43,162 bases of DNA from Planctomycetaceae bacterium (GCA_020426505.1 JAGQPX010000091.1:1-43162), one strand, 5' to 3'; counted from the stretch's first letter, positions 17,854 to 27,283 are shown. A program made the numbers and translations. The notes: generated by a model from the sequence alone, not told the origin.

Positions 17854-18366
17854 TTGTCTCTGAAGAGAACAAGCGTGGACGCTGAACGATCACGATTGCT
17901 GACCCCCAGTCGACTGCTTGCCGCGCTGATGCTATTCACTCTGCTGTTTGGGTTGGCATTCCTGACCGTGTTCTTGTCATCACCAAGCACAATCACGCTG
18001 GATATCTCTGCACCAGTGGGGGAGACGGTCGTCTGTCATGTGGTCGTTGACGGGCGGGCGGAGGTGCATGAGGGTGTCGTCCCTGTGACTTATCACTTCA
18101 AGGCTCACGAATTGACTTATGCCGTCGTGGGTGTTGATCCAACGACTGATGACCTGACCGTATCCGCAACAGACCAGTCCGGTTCCGGAGGCAGTGTGAA
18201 TGCTGCCGGGGTGAAAGGCACATACAAAACGCAATGGTGGGGGTCGAAGTGGAGTCATGGACGAATGACCGAGAGTCACGTCACAAACATGCGCAGATCA
18301 GCTGCGCATGAGCAGGAGGGGCCAGAAGGAAACGAAGCGGATGAAGCTCAGAATGCGTCACCTTGA
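17854..18366 (+). CDS. Small single-pass membrane protein in the sigma operon
   Basis: About 170 residues. A basic N-terminus is followed by one hydrophobic span at about 20-42 (LLAALMLFTLLFGLAFLTVF) and an extracytoplasmic domain of about 125 residues with a Gly/Ser stretch near 110-120 and a charged tail. I do not recognise a family. The start is TTG at 17854: GGAG lies seven bases upstream, partly within the stop codon region of the preceding gene, and the hydrophobic span then sits at normal distance. Longer upstream frames overlap the preceding gene and are unlikely. It is the third gene of the sigma factor operon, separated by ten bases. Confidence 0.65.
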   Translation: MSLKRTSVDAERSRLLTPSRLLAALMLFTLLFGLAFLTVFLSSPSTITLDISAPVGETVVCHVVVDGRAEVHEGVVPVTYHFKAHELTYAVVGVDPTTDDLTVSATDQSGSGGSVNAAGVKGTYKTQWWGSKWSHGRMTESHVTNMRRSAAHEQEGPEGNEADEAQNASP

Positions 18367-18473
18367 TGATTCCGCCAGAGGAGAAGCGACGGGAGACGCT
18401 CGATGGGTGATCGATTAGGATGATCGTTGAGTGTCACCTTCGTTCCCTTGTGTTCAATTCACTCCAGTCACGC

Positions 18474-20129
18474 ATGAAATACGCCGCCCCCTTGCTGATC
18501 GTCCTTGTCTTGTGGTCGCCCGTTGCAGTCAGTGATGACTCACTCGGCGAGGCGAAGCTGCCGAAGGTGGATATGTCGCTCAAGCGGGATTGGCAGTACA
18601 AGCGGGTGCATCAACTGGCGTTGCGGTACATCCTGTTGGGGCGGCTGGATGAGGCGGAGAGTTTCCTCAACGACTACTTGAAGGATCATCCCGGCGATGC
18701 GGAGTCGCATTACATGTTGGGGTTGATGCATGGGCAGCGAGGTGAGCTTGCAGAAGGTGTTGCCCTACTCGAGAAGGCGGTCGAACTGGGACTTTCGCCA
18801 GGACGCATCGTCGCCGGACCGCGTGATGTCATGCAGCCATTGGCGAACACCCCCTTTGTGAGAAGGATATTCGACAGCCTCAAACCGAAGACGGCTCGCG
18901 GTCTGGAATTGAGCCCTGTGCATGGCCCACTCGTCGGTTGGGTCTCCGACACAATAGCGAACATCTGGTTTCGAGTGCGTGAGCCATCGACGGTTGCGGT
19001 GCTGGTCGATGAGTCACCCGATATGTCTGACCCGATCGGATTCGAGACAAAGATCACTGCGGACTCCGACTTGACGGGCGTCGTTCGGGCTTGGGGATTG
19101 AAGCCGGACACGAAGTACTACTATTCGGTGATGATCGACTCACACGCATCGGTGAAGTCGGATGACTATCACTTCCGCACGATGCCTGCTGTTGGCACGC
19201 CTGCGAAGTTCTCACTCGCGTTCGGTGGCGGAGCGGGTTACGTCCCGCCGAACGAACGGATGTGGGACACGATCGATTCGTTCAACCCCTCGCTGATGCT
19301 CCTGCTGGGCGATAACGTCTACATCGACGATCCGGAGTCGGCCGTCATGCAGCAGTACACGTATCAGCGGCGGCAGTCCCGGCCCGAGTGGCGACGGCTG
19401 ACGGCTCACACGCCCACGTTCACCATCTGGGACGATCACGACTTCAGCGTCAACGACTCGTGGGGCGGCCCGCATGTCGACCTGCCAAAGTGGAAGATCG
19501 AGAATTCGTGGCCCATCTTCCAGCAGAACTGGGCCAACCCACCGTACGAGAGCGGCGACATCCCCGGCTGCTGGTACTCTTTCAAGGTGGGCGATGTGGA
19601 CTTCGTGATGCTCGACTGCCGCTACTATCGCACTGATCCGCAGGGGGACGACCCCACGATGCTCGGTCCCGTGCAACTCGCCTGGCTCAAGGAGACTCTC
19701 AAGGAGCTGAACGGCACGTTCAAAGTCATCTGCTCCTCCGTCCCTTTTGACTACCGCACCAAAGGGGACAGCCTCGACACCTGGAACGGCTACAAGGCCG
19801 AGCGGGATGACATCTTTGGCTTCCTCGCCGAGCAGAAGATCGAAGGCGTGCTGTTGATGTCAGCCGACCGTCACCGCAGCGACGCATGGCGTATCGACGG
19901 CGAATGTTCCTACCCGCTGTACGAGTTCAACTCGTCCCGCCTGACCAACCTGCACGTCCACAAAACGATGGAAGACGCCGGTGCGATCATCTCCTACAAC
20001 GCCAAGCAATCCTTCGGCTTCGTCGAGTTCGACACGACCGCAGACGACCCCACGGTGAAATACACCGTCATCACGATCGACGGCGAACGCGTGCACGATC
20101 TCACCGTCAAACGCAGCGAACTTGAGTAA
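18474..20129 (+). CDS. Exported TPR-PhoD-like phosphatase
   Basis: A 551-residue secreted protein. A signal peptide (MKYAAPLLIVLVLWSPVAVS) is followed by a short TPR region at about 40-110 (LALRYILLGRLDEAESF, YMLGLMHGQRGELAEG). A fibronectin-like PhoD N-terminal domain comes next, then the metallophosphoesterase domain with LLGDNVYIDD, IWDDHDFSVNDSWGG, VMLDCRYYR and MSADRHRSDAW, matching the PhoD alkaline phosphatase/phosphodiesterase family. Such enzymes release phosphate from phosphodiesters or monoesters using iron and calcium. The combination of TPR and PhoD is not the usual architecture. Start is ATG 18474; an upstream in-frame ATG at 18420 would bury the signal peptide. No pho-box could be identified. 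Confidence 0.88.
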   Translation: MKYAAPLLIVLVLWSPVAVSDDSLGEAKLPKVDMSLKRDWQYKRVHQLALRYILLGRLDEAESFLNDYLKDHPGDAESHYMLGLMHGQRGELAEGVALLEKAVELGLSPGRIVAGPRDVMQPLANTPFVRRIFDSLKPKTARGLELSPVHGPLVGWVSDTIANIWFRVREPSTVAVLVDESPDMSDPIGFETKITADSDLTGVVRAWGLKPDTKYYYSVMIDSHASVKSDDYHFRTMPAVGTPAKFSLAFGGGAGYVPPNERMWDTIDSFNPSLMLLLGDNVYIDDPESAVMQQYTYQRRQSRPEWRRLTAHTPTFTIWDDHDFSVNDSWGGPHVDLPKWKIENSWPIFQQNWANPPYESGDIPGCWYSFKVGDVDFVMLDCRYYRTDPQGDDPTMLGPVQLAWLKETLKELNGTFKVICSSVPFDYRTKGDSLDTWNGYKAERDDIFGFLAEQKIEGVLLMSADRHRSDAWRIDGECSYPLYEFNSSRLTNLHVHKTMEDAGAIISYNAKQSFGFVEFDTTADDPTVKYTVITIDGERVHDLTVKRSELE

Positions 20130-20532
20130 GCTGTCATAGATGCGACCGACACTCTTGTGCTGCGAAATTCGGTCGGCAAACGATATCACATCGTCGGTTG
20201 TGCAAGTGTTCGACTTGACTGTGAGGGTCACTTGGGTTGCATGGGGGACTTCCTTCAGTCCAAGTTACGACGACAGGTTCCGGTTTGGGTGAGTCGGTTA
20301 CGGGATTTTGGATTTCGCCAAAAGGTTGATATTAAAGAATTTCCGATTGACCACCCCGACGGAACGCACTATAAGTCGCGCTGTGTTGATGGAGCGAAGC
20401 TTCTTGAGGCTTTGAGTCTGTCTCGACACAACTGGCAAACGGACATGCTTACAGACGTCTCGGCTCGAGTGCCGTCGGGGCGGAGCAACACATCAAGGCA
20501 CTCGATTCGTCTCATTGAAGGAGCCAACGGAT
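20130..20532. other. Intergenic region upstream of histone-like gene
   Basis: About 400 bases with lower GC than neighbours. An open frame of 133 codons spans 20157-20558, but it overlaps the well-supported histone-like gene and its translation resembles no family. A good vegetative-type promoter lies inside it at 20347-20375. No RNA gene was recognised. Confidence 0.5.
20347..20375 (+). promoter_or_regulatory. Sigma-70-type promoter for the histone-like gene
   Basis: TTGACC at 20347-20352 and TATAAG at 20370-20375 are separated by exactly 17 bases, five of six matches to each consensus hexamer. Transcription would start near 20382, leaving a leader of about 150 bases before the ATG at 20533. 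Confidence 0.55.
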
Positions 20533-20865
20533 ATGGCAACCAGAACGACGACCCGTAAGACCGCGAAGAAGTCGGCCGCCAAAAAGCCGGCCGCACGCAA
20601 ATCGGCCAAGCCCCGCACAGGAGCGGCCAAAAAGAAGGCCACTGCCAAAAAGGTGACCGCCAAGAAGTCGACCAAAGGATCGACTGCGAAGAAGTCCGCC
20701 AAGAAGCGCAGTGGTGCAACCAAGTCTGCTGCCAGCAGCAAGGCTGCCGCCAAGCGGACGACCGCGAAGAAGTCGGCCAAGCCGCGCGCCGGTGCAAAGA
20801 AGTCGACCGCCAGCAAGACGGCCGCACGTTCCACGAAGAGGCGTGCCGCTGCCGCAGGCAAGTAG
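20533..20865 (+). CDS. Histone H1-like Lys/Ala-rich DNA-binding protein
   Basis: A 110-residue protein made almost entirely of Lys, Ala, Ser, Thr and Arg, with repeated TAKKSA/AAKK-type tracts and little hydrophobic content. It resembles eukaryotic linker-histone tails and bacterial proteins such as Hc1/AlgP or the tail of mycobacterial HupB. It probably binds DNA or RNA non-specifically and helps pack the nucleoid, a notable topic in planctomycetes with their condensed chromosomes. No globular DNA-binding domain is present. The ATG at 20533 has AAGGAG nine bases upstream. It is monocistronic, with a promoter at 20347-20375 and a strong terminator at 20895-20930. Low-complexity composition means homology searches would be dominated by bias. 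Confidence 0.85.
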   Translation: MATRTTTRKTAKKSAAKKPAARKSAKPRTGAAKKKATAKKVTAKKSTKGSTAKKSAKKRSGATKSAASSKAAAKRTTAKKSAKPRAGAKKSTASKTAARSTKRRAAAAGK

Positions 20866-20894
20866 TCGCCATTTCAATTCTGTCATGCACAGGC

Positions 20895-20930
20895 AACAGG
20901 CCGAGCTTTCCCGCTCGGCCTGTTTGCGTT
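20895..20930 (+). terminator. Strong Rho-independent terminator
   Basis: A perfect 12-bp stem (20895-20906 with 20913-20924) closes a six-base loop and is followed by a T-rich tract. It ends the histone-like transcript about 30 bases after the stop codon. Confidence 0.85.
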
Positions 20931-20978
20931 TCACGACGTGACGATCCACAATCATCGAGTCGTACGAGGTGACGCCCC

Positions 20979-22661
20979 ATGCTGGAGGTTTCCTTGGAGC
21001 CCAGCCCCCTTCGTTTCTTGCGGAACCTGAACCGCTCGCGCGAGATCGCTACCGTGCTGTTGAATCACGGCTTCGGTGACCTCGTTGAGCGGATGCACCT
21101 CCGCAGGTACGTCCAATGGGGAAAACGGGTCATCTTTCGGCAGGAGCAGGAGCCCGATGCGGGGGTCACCACGGCCATGCGGATTCGTCTGGCGTTGCAG
21201 GACCTGGGACCAAGCTTCATCAAGTTCGGACAGGTCATCAGCACCCGGCCCGACCTCATCCCGCAAGACATCATTGACGAACTCGAGAATCTCCAGGAAC
21301 AGGTGCCGCCGTTTGACACGGACGACGCCATCAAGCTCGTCGAGAGTGAACTGCACAAAAGTATCGACGAGCTGTTCCGCAGTTTCGATCGCAACCCGGT
21401 GGCGGCCGCTTCACTGGGACAAGTCCATCGGGCGATCACTCACGATGGCCAAGTTGTCGCCGTCAAGATCCGCCGGCCGAATGCGGTTCGTGACATCGAA
21501 CGCGACCTCGCGTTGATGACGGACCTTGCCATCCTGGCGGAGCGGCATATCCCGGAAGCCAGCATCTTCGATCCGGTGGGGCTTGTGCGGCACTTCTCCC
21601 GCACCATTCGCCGCGAGCTCAACTTCCGGCGTGAAGGTCAAACGATCGAGGAGTTCCGGCGGCTGTTCTGTGACGATGCGACGTTGAGGGTGCCTCGCGT
21701 CTTCGAGGACCTGACGACCGATGCGGTGCTGACGATGGAGTACCTGGACGGATGTCGTGCGGATGACTTCGAGGGCGTGGCGAAGGCAGGTATCTCTCGT
21801 TCAACACTTGCATCGAACGGGGCTCACATCTTTCTGCGACAGATTTTTGAGTTTGGCGTTTTTCACGGCGACCCGCACCCCGGCAACATGCGGGTCATGC
21901 CGGACGGCTCGATCGGACTGCTCGACTTCGGCATGGTGGGCGTGATCGACGAAGCGAAACGAGAACAGTTGATCGACCTCTTCCTCGCAGTCGAGCGGCA
22001 GGACGCCGATCGATGTGTGGAACTGGTCAAGGAGATCGGACAGCCGAGCCGGGGCATCGACGAAATGTTGCTGCGGGCAGACGTTCGTGACTTTGTGGAG
22101 AACTACTACGGCGTCTCACTCGACCAACTCAATGTCGGACGGATGCTGACGGACCTGGTGGCCATTCTGGCCAATCATGGCTTGCGGATGCCGGCTGATA
22201 TCATGCTGCTGATCCGCTGCTTTGTGACATTGGAAGGCCTGGGCCGAGAACTCGATCCGCACTTTAATCTGGCGAGTGAGGTCGCTCCGTTTGTGACGAA
22301 ACTCGTGAAAGATCGATACAACCCCCGGCGGGTCATGGACCGTTCGTGGGATGACCTCAAAAAGCTGTTGAAAGCGGCCCACGATCTCCCGCTGCAACTT
22401 CGTGACACGCTCGGCAAACTCAGCAGGGACGAGCTGAAAGTCAACTTTGAGCACAAGGGGCTCGATCAACTAATCACCGAATTTGATCGATCGAGCAACC
22501 GTGTCGTGGTCGGACTGGTCACGTCGTCGTTGATCGTCGCTTCCGCATTGATTGTCCGAGCAGGGACGACCTCACCGTGGGTCTCAGTCCCGGTGTTTGT
22601 GCTCTCCGGGCTGCTCGGTGTCTGGCTGATCTACGGCATCCTCCGCAGCGGCCGACTCTGA
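20979..22661 (+). CDS. ABC1/UbiB-family atypical kinase
   Basis: A 560-residue member of the AarF/UbiB/ADCK family, linked to quinone biosynthesis and lipid metabolism. Family marks in order are the KxGQ-type motif in [16 protein letters not shown], the Ala-rich loop [13 protein letters not shown], the lysine in VAVKIRRPN, the catalytic-loop [12 protein letters not shown] and the metal-binding LLDFGMVG. Two hydrophobic spans at the C-terminus (about 508-525 and 535-555) anchor it in the membrane. Start is ATG 20979. Its last 31 bases overlap the 3' end of the convergent folK. No other quinone genes are nearby. Confidence 0.94.
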   Translation: MLEVSLEPSPLRFLRNLNRSREIATVLLNHGFGDLVERMHLRRYVQWGKRVIFRQEQEPDAGVTTAMRIRLALQDLGPSFIKFGQVISTRPDLIPQDIIDELENLQEQVPPFDTDDAIKLVESELHKSIDELFRSFDRNPVAAASLGQVHRAITHDGQVVAVKIRRPNAVRDIERDLALMTDLAILAERHIPEASIFDPVGLVRHFSRTIRRELNFRREGQTIEEFRRLFCDDATLRVPRVFEDLTTDAVLTMEYLDGCRADDFEGVAKAGISRSTLASNGAHIFLRQIFEFGVFHGDPHPGNMRVMPDGSIGLLDFGMVGVIDEAKREQLIDLFLAVERQDADRCVELVKEIGQPSRGIDEMLLRADVRDFVENYYGVSLDQLNVGRMLTDLVAILANHGLRMPADIMLLIRCFVTLEGLGRELDPHFNLASEVAPFVTKLVKDRYNPRRVMDRSWDDLKKLLKAAHDLPLQLRDTLGKLSRDELKVNFEHKGLDQLITEFDRSSNRVVVGLVTSSLIVASALIVRAGTTSPWVSVPVFVLSGLLGVWLIYGILRSGRL

Positions 22662-23482
22662 CGCACGGGCTTGTCGAGTGCCGCTGTGAGGACGGACTTC
22701 GCTGCATCGAAAGATGTTCCCGGCAAGTCGGATAGATTGATGCATCGGGTCGCGGGATCGAACGGCATTCTTGGTAGGTCCGACTGTTTTATCGAATGCC
22801 AAGGGATTTGGCGTATGGACTCATCCTCGGAAAAAATATCGAGATACTCAGATGTCTTGTCGAACACCAGTATGATCGCCGATAGAGAAGCGGGATGTTC
22901 TGGTAATGCTGATGTCGACGACACGTCATGGAATGTTACGTCTTGCTTGAATTCAGCAAGCTGACCGAACAACGTGCGACGCTCATCGGGATGTCGACCG
23001 ATGAGCACGATCGGCAACGGACGGACGTCAAGACAATCGAGCAGAGAGCGAATTGTCTGGCCATGCAGTGGGTGCACGGCTTCACTGGCAATGTCCGCCA
23101 GTGGGTCGAGGACGAATCGCCGATACCACAGATGAGGGTGCGGCACGGTCAACGAATGCTCATTGATGATGTCGTCGCCGAATAGCAGCAAGTCAAGGTC
23201 GAGGAGACGCGGCCCCCATCTTGCATCTTCGTGCCGGCCAATTGCTTCTTCGACAGCCTTGAGGTGCTTCAACAAATCGAAGGCTGACAACGAGCAATCG
23301 AGGGCCGCGGCCGCATTGAGAAAGTCGCCCCCCGCACACTTCCCGACGGGCTTCGTCAGATAGGCGTGGCTGACATCTTGAACCGTGATCCCGTTGACAT
23401 GATTAAGCAGATCAAGCCCGCGTTCCATTGTTGCGAAGACGTCGCCGACGTTGCCTCCAAGTGCGATGTGGCAGGTGGCCAT
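22631..23482 (-). CDS. folK: HPPK (FolK) with an unexplained C-terminal extension
   Basis: A 283-residue protein. Residues 1-165 are 2-amino-4-hydroxy-6-hydroxymethyldihydropteridine diphosphokinase, which transfers pyrophosphate from ATP to the pterin in folate synthesis. Visible marks are ALGGNVGD at 7-14, the [14 protein letters not shown] block with magnesium ligands Asp95 and Asp97, and [20 protein letters not shown]. The remaining about 118 residues start with [20 protein letters not shown] and have alternating hydrophobic segments (SAIILVFDK) like an alpha/beta domain, but I recognise no family. Typical FolK has about 160 residues. It follows apbE after 13 bases and may form an operon with it. 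The 3' end overlaps ubiB tail to tail by 31 bases. Confidence 0.93.
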   Translation of the reverse strand: MATCHIALGGNVGDVFATMERGLDLLNHVNGITVQDVSHAYLTKPVGKCAGGDFLNAAAALDCSLSAFDLLKHLKAVEEAIGRHEDARWGPRLLDLDLLLFGDDIINEHSLTVPHPHLWYRRFVLDPLADIASEAVHPLHGQTIRSLLDCLDVRPLPIVLIGRHPDERRTLFGQLAEFKQDVTFHDVSSTSALPEHPASLSAIILVFDKTSEYLDIFSEDESIRQIPWHSIKQSDLPRMPFDPATRCINLSDLPGTSFDAAKSVLTAALDKPVRQSRPLRRMP

Positions 23483-23495
23483 GAGTGGTTTGGCT

Positions 23496-24584
23496 TCAGT
23501 GGTCGGTTGAATCAGTGTCTGGGAGGTCGTAGTCCGAGAACCTCGTTGACTCGATTGTGATTAATTCCGAGTCGTGACGCGAGACTACAGAAGCCGAGGC
23601 GAAGGGGACGTGACGAGTGAGCTTCTCCACGCCCCTCTCCGCACCAAGAACGCTGATGGCGGAGGCCCAGGCGTCGGCTGTGATTCCGTCTGGGGCGATG
23701 ACCGTGACGCTGCTGTGGGTGGTGAGTCCGAGGCCTGTGTGAGGGTCTAAGATGTGTGAATAGCGGACGCCTTCGATCTCGACAAACTGGGCTGCGTCGC
23801 CGGAGGTGGCGACCGCGGCGTGCTTGAGTTTGAGGAAGCGTGTCGGGGTGCCGTCGGGCGAGTCGAGCGGCGCGATGCCGATTCGCCAGTAGTTTTTCCC
23901 AGGCGGAGGTGCCCCTGCGACGATGTCACCGCCTGCGTCGATCAGCGCGATGTCGACGCCATGTTTGCGGAGGACTCGCAGAGCCTCGTCGGCTGCGTAT
24001 CCTTTGGCGATGCCACCGAGATCGAGTCGCACGCCCGCGCAATCGAATGTGACCGTCTTCGCCTCTGAATCAACGAGAAGGTTCTGGTAACCAACTGATC
24101 GGCGAGCATCGGCAAGTACCTCCTCACTAGGGAGCACACCCTGTCTGCGCGATTTCCGCCACAGGTCCATCAGGGGGCCGACCGTGACATCGAATGCCCC
24201 GTCCGTCTGCCGTGAGATACGGTTCGCCGCCGCAAGGACGGTCAGCAATTCGCGACTGACCGGCTGCGACTCGCCGACCTTGGCGTGCTTGCAGAGTTTC
24301 GATAGCTCGCTGTCCGGATCGTAGTGGCTGAGGAGCCGGTCGAGTTCCTTGAATCGAGCATAGGCTGCCTGAGTTGCCTGATTTGCTGTCGGTTCATCAG
24401 CCGCGTATACTGTGATACGGACAGGAATCGCCATGCGGATTTGTAGAAACTCAAACCGTTGAAGTGGTTGCTGTTCGGGTGAATGACGTTCATCAGCTTC
24501 GATGTGCCGGCTGGACAGAAGCACGAGCATCGTCCAGCAGCAAAGCGAGGACATTCTGAACGTCGCGAACCCTCTCTCCCCCAT
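23496..24584 (-). CDS. apbE: FAD:protein FMN transferase ApbE
   Basis: A 362-residue exported enzyme that attaches FMN to threonine side chains of target flavoproteins. A hydrophobic N-terminal segment (MSSLCCWTMLVLLSS) serves as signal peptide or lipoprotein-like anchor. Conserved ApbE blocks are DLGGIAKGYAADEAL, LIDAGGDIVAG, AVATSGDAAQFVE and YSHILDPHTGLG, followed by a metal-binding AWASAISVLG near the end. The ATG at 24584 has AGGAGG a few bases upstream; the earlier TTG at 24599 overlaps that ribosome site. It is divergent from the SUMF1-like gene across 57 bases and precedes folK. No Na+-NQR or Rnf target genes are in the window. Confidence 0.94.
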   Translation of the reverse strand: MGERGFATFRMSSLCCWTMLVLLSSRHIEADERHSPEQQPLQRFEFLQIRMAIPVRITVYAADEPTANQATQAAYARFKELDRLLSHYDPDSELSKLCKHAKVGESQPVSRELLTVLAAANRISRQTDGAFDVTVGPLMDLWRKSRRQGVLPSEEVLADARRSVGYQNLLVDSEAKTVTFDCAGVRLDLGGIAKGYAADEALRVLRKHGVDIALIDAGGDIVAGAPPPGKNYWRIGIAPLDSPDGTPTRFLKLKHAAVATSGDAAQFVEIEGVRYSHILDPHTGLGLTTHSSVTVIAPDGITADAWASAISVLGAERGVEKLTRHVPFASASVVSRHDSELITIESTRFSDYDLPDTDSTDH

Positions 24585-24641
24585 TGTGCCCCTCCTCAAT
24601 AAGTCATCGTTTCAATCCTCAGCGTACGCGGTTGGCATCTT

Positions 24642-25730
24642 ATGTCGCAACAACGTTTTTCTCTCCGGTTGTCAATCCTCGCTGTCCTGCTGCTGACGAC
24701 TTCGCTCGGTGCAGGTGAGCCTGATCCGAAGGACCCGCATCTGCTTGATCCGGACAGCGTCGCCTCCACCGAAGCAGGGATGAAGCCCTACACACAGCGG
24801 CTACGCGACACGGAGATCACGTTCGACATGGTGCCCATTCCGGGGGGCACCTTTCAAATGGGGAGTCCTGCCGACGAGCCGGGACGCGAGGAGGACGAAG
24901 GTCCGGTTCACCCGGTGAAGGTCGAGCCATTCTGGATGGGGAAGTGCGAGGTCACCTGGGACGCGTATGACACCTACCGGGCCAATCTGGATATCCAGCG
25001 CCGCAACCTGTCCGGTCGGACTCCGGATGAAGTCGACGAACAAGCTGATGCGGTGACACGTCCGACGACCGAATACACCGACATGACGTTCGGCAGCGGT
25101 CACGATGGCTACCCGGCCATCTGCATGACCCAACTGGCTGCCAAGATGTATTGCGAATGGCTCACCGAGAAGACCGGACAGTACTACCGACTCCCGACTG
25201 AGGCGGAGTGGGAATACGCCTGTCGTGCGGGGACCACGACGGCTTATTCGTTCGGGGACGACCCGGCGCAGCTCGACGAGTATGCGTGGCATTACGGGAA
25301 CGTCGGCGAGGACCGGCAGGTCAATTATCAGAAAGTCGGTCTCAAGAAGCCCAATCCGTGGGGCCTGCACGACATGCACGGGAACGTCATGGAATGGTGC
25401 CTCGATCAGTACAAGGAAGATGCCTATCAGGCGTACGATCCGAAGTCGGCGGCGGTCTTTCCGGTTGTGGTGCCGACGCAGTTGTACCCGCGTGTCGTGA
25501 GAGGCGGCTCATGGTTCGATGATCCGGAGATGCTGCGCAGCGCGAACCGCGTGTTCTCTGACCCGGACTGGAAGATTCAGGATCCGCAATTGCCGCAGAG
25601 CATGTGGTACCATACGGACGCTGACTTTGTCGGCTTCCGCGTCATTCGGCCGTTGACACCCCCCACCGAGGAGGAAATCCAGAAACTCGTCCTCTACCCC
25701 GACATCCCCGACGAACTCCGCAAGGACTAG
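24642..25730 (+). CDS. Exported SUMF1/formylglycine-generating-enzyme-fold protein without catalytic cysteines
   Basis: A 362-residue protein. A signal peptide ([16 protein letters not shown]) is followed by the FGE-sulfatase domain: [71 protein letters not shown] and [20 protein letters not shown]. True formylglycine-generating enzymes have two cysteines after the GGS motif; here the segment is [11 protein letters not shown] with none, so copper-dependent cysteine oxidation is not expected. Such paralogues are abundant in planctomycetes and probably bind ligands or act in other oxidations. The ATG at 24642 sits right at the signal peptide. The hairpin at 25729-25743 after the stop is too short to call as a terminator. 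Confidence 0.88.
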   Translation: MSQQRFSLRLSILAVLLLTTSLGAGEPDPKDPHLLDPDSVASTEAGMKPYTQRLRDTEITFDMVPIPGGTFQMGSPADEPGREEDEGPVHPVKVEPFWMGKCEVTWDAYDTYRANLDIQRRNLSGRTPDEVDEQADAVTRPTTEYTDMTFGSGHDGYPAICMTQLAAKMYCEWLTEKTGQYYRLPTEAEWEYACRAGTTTAYSFGDDPAQLDEYAWHYGNVGEDRQVNYQKVGLKKPNPWGLHDMHGNVMEWCLDQYKEDAYQAYDPKSAAVFPVVVPTQLYPRVVRGGSWFDDPEMLRSANRVFSDPDWKIQDPQLPQSMWYHTDADFVGFRVIRPLTPPTEEEIQKLVLYPDIPDELRKD

Positions 25731-25895
25731 TGCCCCGGGCACTTTGGTGTAGCGGCGTTTGGACGGCAAACGACTACGATTCATGCACGGTCCGCCGCTG
25801 GGGACACTACACTTATCTGACCCCACGATAGCGGACGTCGATTCACTCTCAAAGAATTCAACTTCGATCAACACTTATTCCCAGAGGAGCGACCC

Positions 25896-27224
25896 ATGTC
25901 CGATGCGTCTCGCCGTGATTTCCTGAAAACGACCTCAACCGCTGCCCTCACCGCGGGACTTGTCGGAAGCCTCTCGACACGCGCGTTTGCTGCGGAAGAC
26001 GACACGATCAAGGTTGGACTCGTCGGTTGCGGCGGACGTGGCACGGGAGCCGCCGTCCAGACGCTTTCATCACCGGGGAATGTCAAGCTCGTCGCGATGG
26101 CGGACGCCTTCAAGGATCAGATTCCGCGGCAACTTTCTCAGATCAACACGGCTGTCAAGGATGACGAAACGGCCATGGTGGACGTACCTGAGGAACGGCA
26201 GTTCTCCGGCTTCGATGCCTACAAGGAAGTACTCGCCATGGATGACATCGACCTCGTGATCTTCGCAACGCCTCCAGGGTTCCGGCCGATCCATTTCGCG
26301 GCCGCAGTCGAGGCTGGCAAGCATGTCTTCATGGAGAAGCCGGTCGCGGTCGATGCTCCGGGGGTGCGTCAGGTGCTCGAGGCGGCTCAAAAGGCGAAGG
26401 CGAAGAACCTCAAGGTCGGTGTGGGACTCCAGCGACGTCACTTGAGCACGTACAACGATGTCATCTCCCGCATTCATGACGGGGCGATCGGCGATGTTGT
26501 TGCACTCCGCGTCTACTGGAACGGCGGCGGCGTTTGGGAACCTCGCAAGACTCGCGAAGAGGTGGCGACCGAAATGGAGTACCAGATGCGGAACTGGTAT
26601 TACTACAACTGGCTGTGCGGCGATCACATTACCGAGCAGCACATCCACAATCTCGACATTGGCTGCTGGATCAAGGACGCCTACCCCGTCAAAGCTCAGG
26701 GGATGGGAGGACGTCAGGTTCGGACCGATAAGCGTTACGGCGAAATCTTCGACCATCATGCCGTCGAGTACACGTTTGAGGACGGCACCAAGATGTTCAG
26801 CCAGTGCCGTCACATTCGCAACTGCTGGAGCAGCGTGACCGAGCACGCGCTGGGCACCAAGGGATATGCAGATCTCGTCGATAGCCGTCGTATCAGAATG
26901 TCGGATTACGACGGATCGAACGAGTACATCGCCAACAAGATGCAGGGAGAAGACCCGTATCAGACGGAGCACAATGATCTGCATGCAGCCATTCGGGCTG
27001 ATGCCGGTTACAATGAAGCCGAGTACGGAGCGCACAGCTCGATGGTCTCGATTCTCGGACGGATGTGCACTTATTCCGGCAAGGAGATCACGTGGGAGCA
27101 GGCGATTAACTCCGAAAAGAGCATCATGCCGAAGTCATTCGCCTGGGATGCACTTCCGCCGACGACGCCCGACGAGAATGGCGAGTATCCGATCCCCGTT
27201 CCTGGAGTGACCAAAGTCGTTTGA
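25896..27224 (+). CDS. Tat-exported Gfo/Idh/MocA oxidoreductase
   Basis: A 442-residue NAD(P)-dependent dehydrogenase-fold protein. The Tat signal has SRRDFLK at 5-11 and a hydrophobic AALTAGLVGSLSTRAFA stretch. The Rossmann motif GLVGCGGRG follows near 42-50, and the catalytic-site EKP (Lys148) is present. The mid section GDHITEQHIHNLDIGCWI is like that of other planctomycete members with a His/Asp active site. The family acts on sugars, inositols and related compounds; the substrate is unknown. Exported members may carry a tightly bound cofactor. ATG 25896 has AGGAG upstream. A terminator follows at 27251-27283. Confidence 0.92.
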   Translation: MSDASRRDFLKTTSTAALTAGLVGSLSTRAFAAEDDTIKVGLVGCGGRGTGAAVQTLSSPGNVKLVAMADAFKDQIPRQLSQINTAVKDDETAMVDVPEERQFSGFDAYKEVLAMDDIDLVIFATPPGFRPIHFAAAVEAGKHVFMEKPVAVDAPGVRQVLEAAQKAKAKNLKVGVGLQRRHLSTYNDVISRIHDGAIGDVVALRVYWNGGGVWEPRKTREEVATEMEYQMRNWYYYNWLCGDHITEQHIHNLDIGCWIKDAYPVKAQGMGGRQVRTDKRYGEIFDHHAVEYTFEDGTKMFSQCRHIRNCWSSVTEHALGTKGYADLVDSRRIRMSDYDGSNEYIANKMQGEDPYQTEHNDLHAAIRADAGYNEAEYGAHSSMVSILGRMCTYSGKEITWEQAINSEKSIMPKSFAWDALPPTTPDENGEYPIPVPGVTKVV

Positions 27225-27250
27225 TCTAGCCGTGTCACGATCATTCGACG

Positions 27251-27283
27251 CAGCCCGTCTCCCGTGTGAGGCGGGCTGTTTTT
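27251..27283 (+). terminator. Rho-independent terminator
   Basis: Ten-base arms 27251-27260 and 27269-27278 pair with one G-T type position around an eight-base loop and are followed by five T residues. It ends the Gfo/Idh/MocA transcript. Confidence 0.85.

Noticed and set aside
20157..20558. 133-codon open frame before the histone-like gene
   Set aside because: It overlaps the well-supported gene at 20533, contains a promoter inside it, and resembles no family.
21408..21419. Third copy of the 32-bp repeat core inside the UbiB gene
   Set aside because: Only about 11 bases match and they encode the conserved Ala-rich loop, so it is chance.
25729..25743. Palindrome after the SUMF1-like gene as a terminator
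   Set aside because: The stem is only about five to seven bases with almost no loop and no T-run follows.
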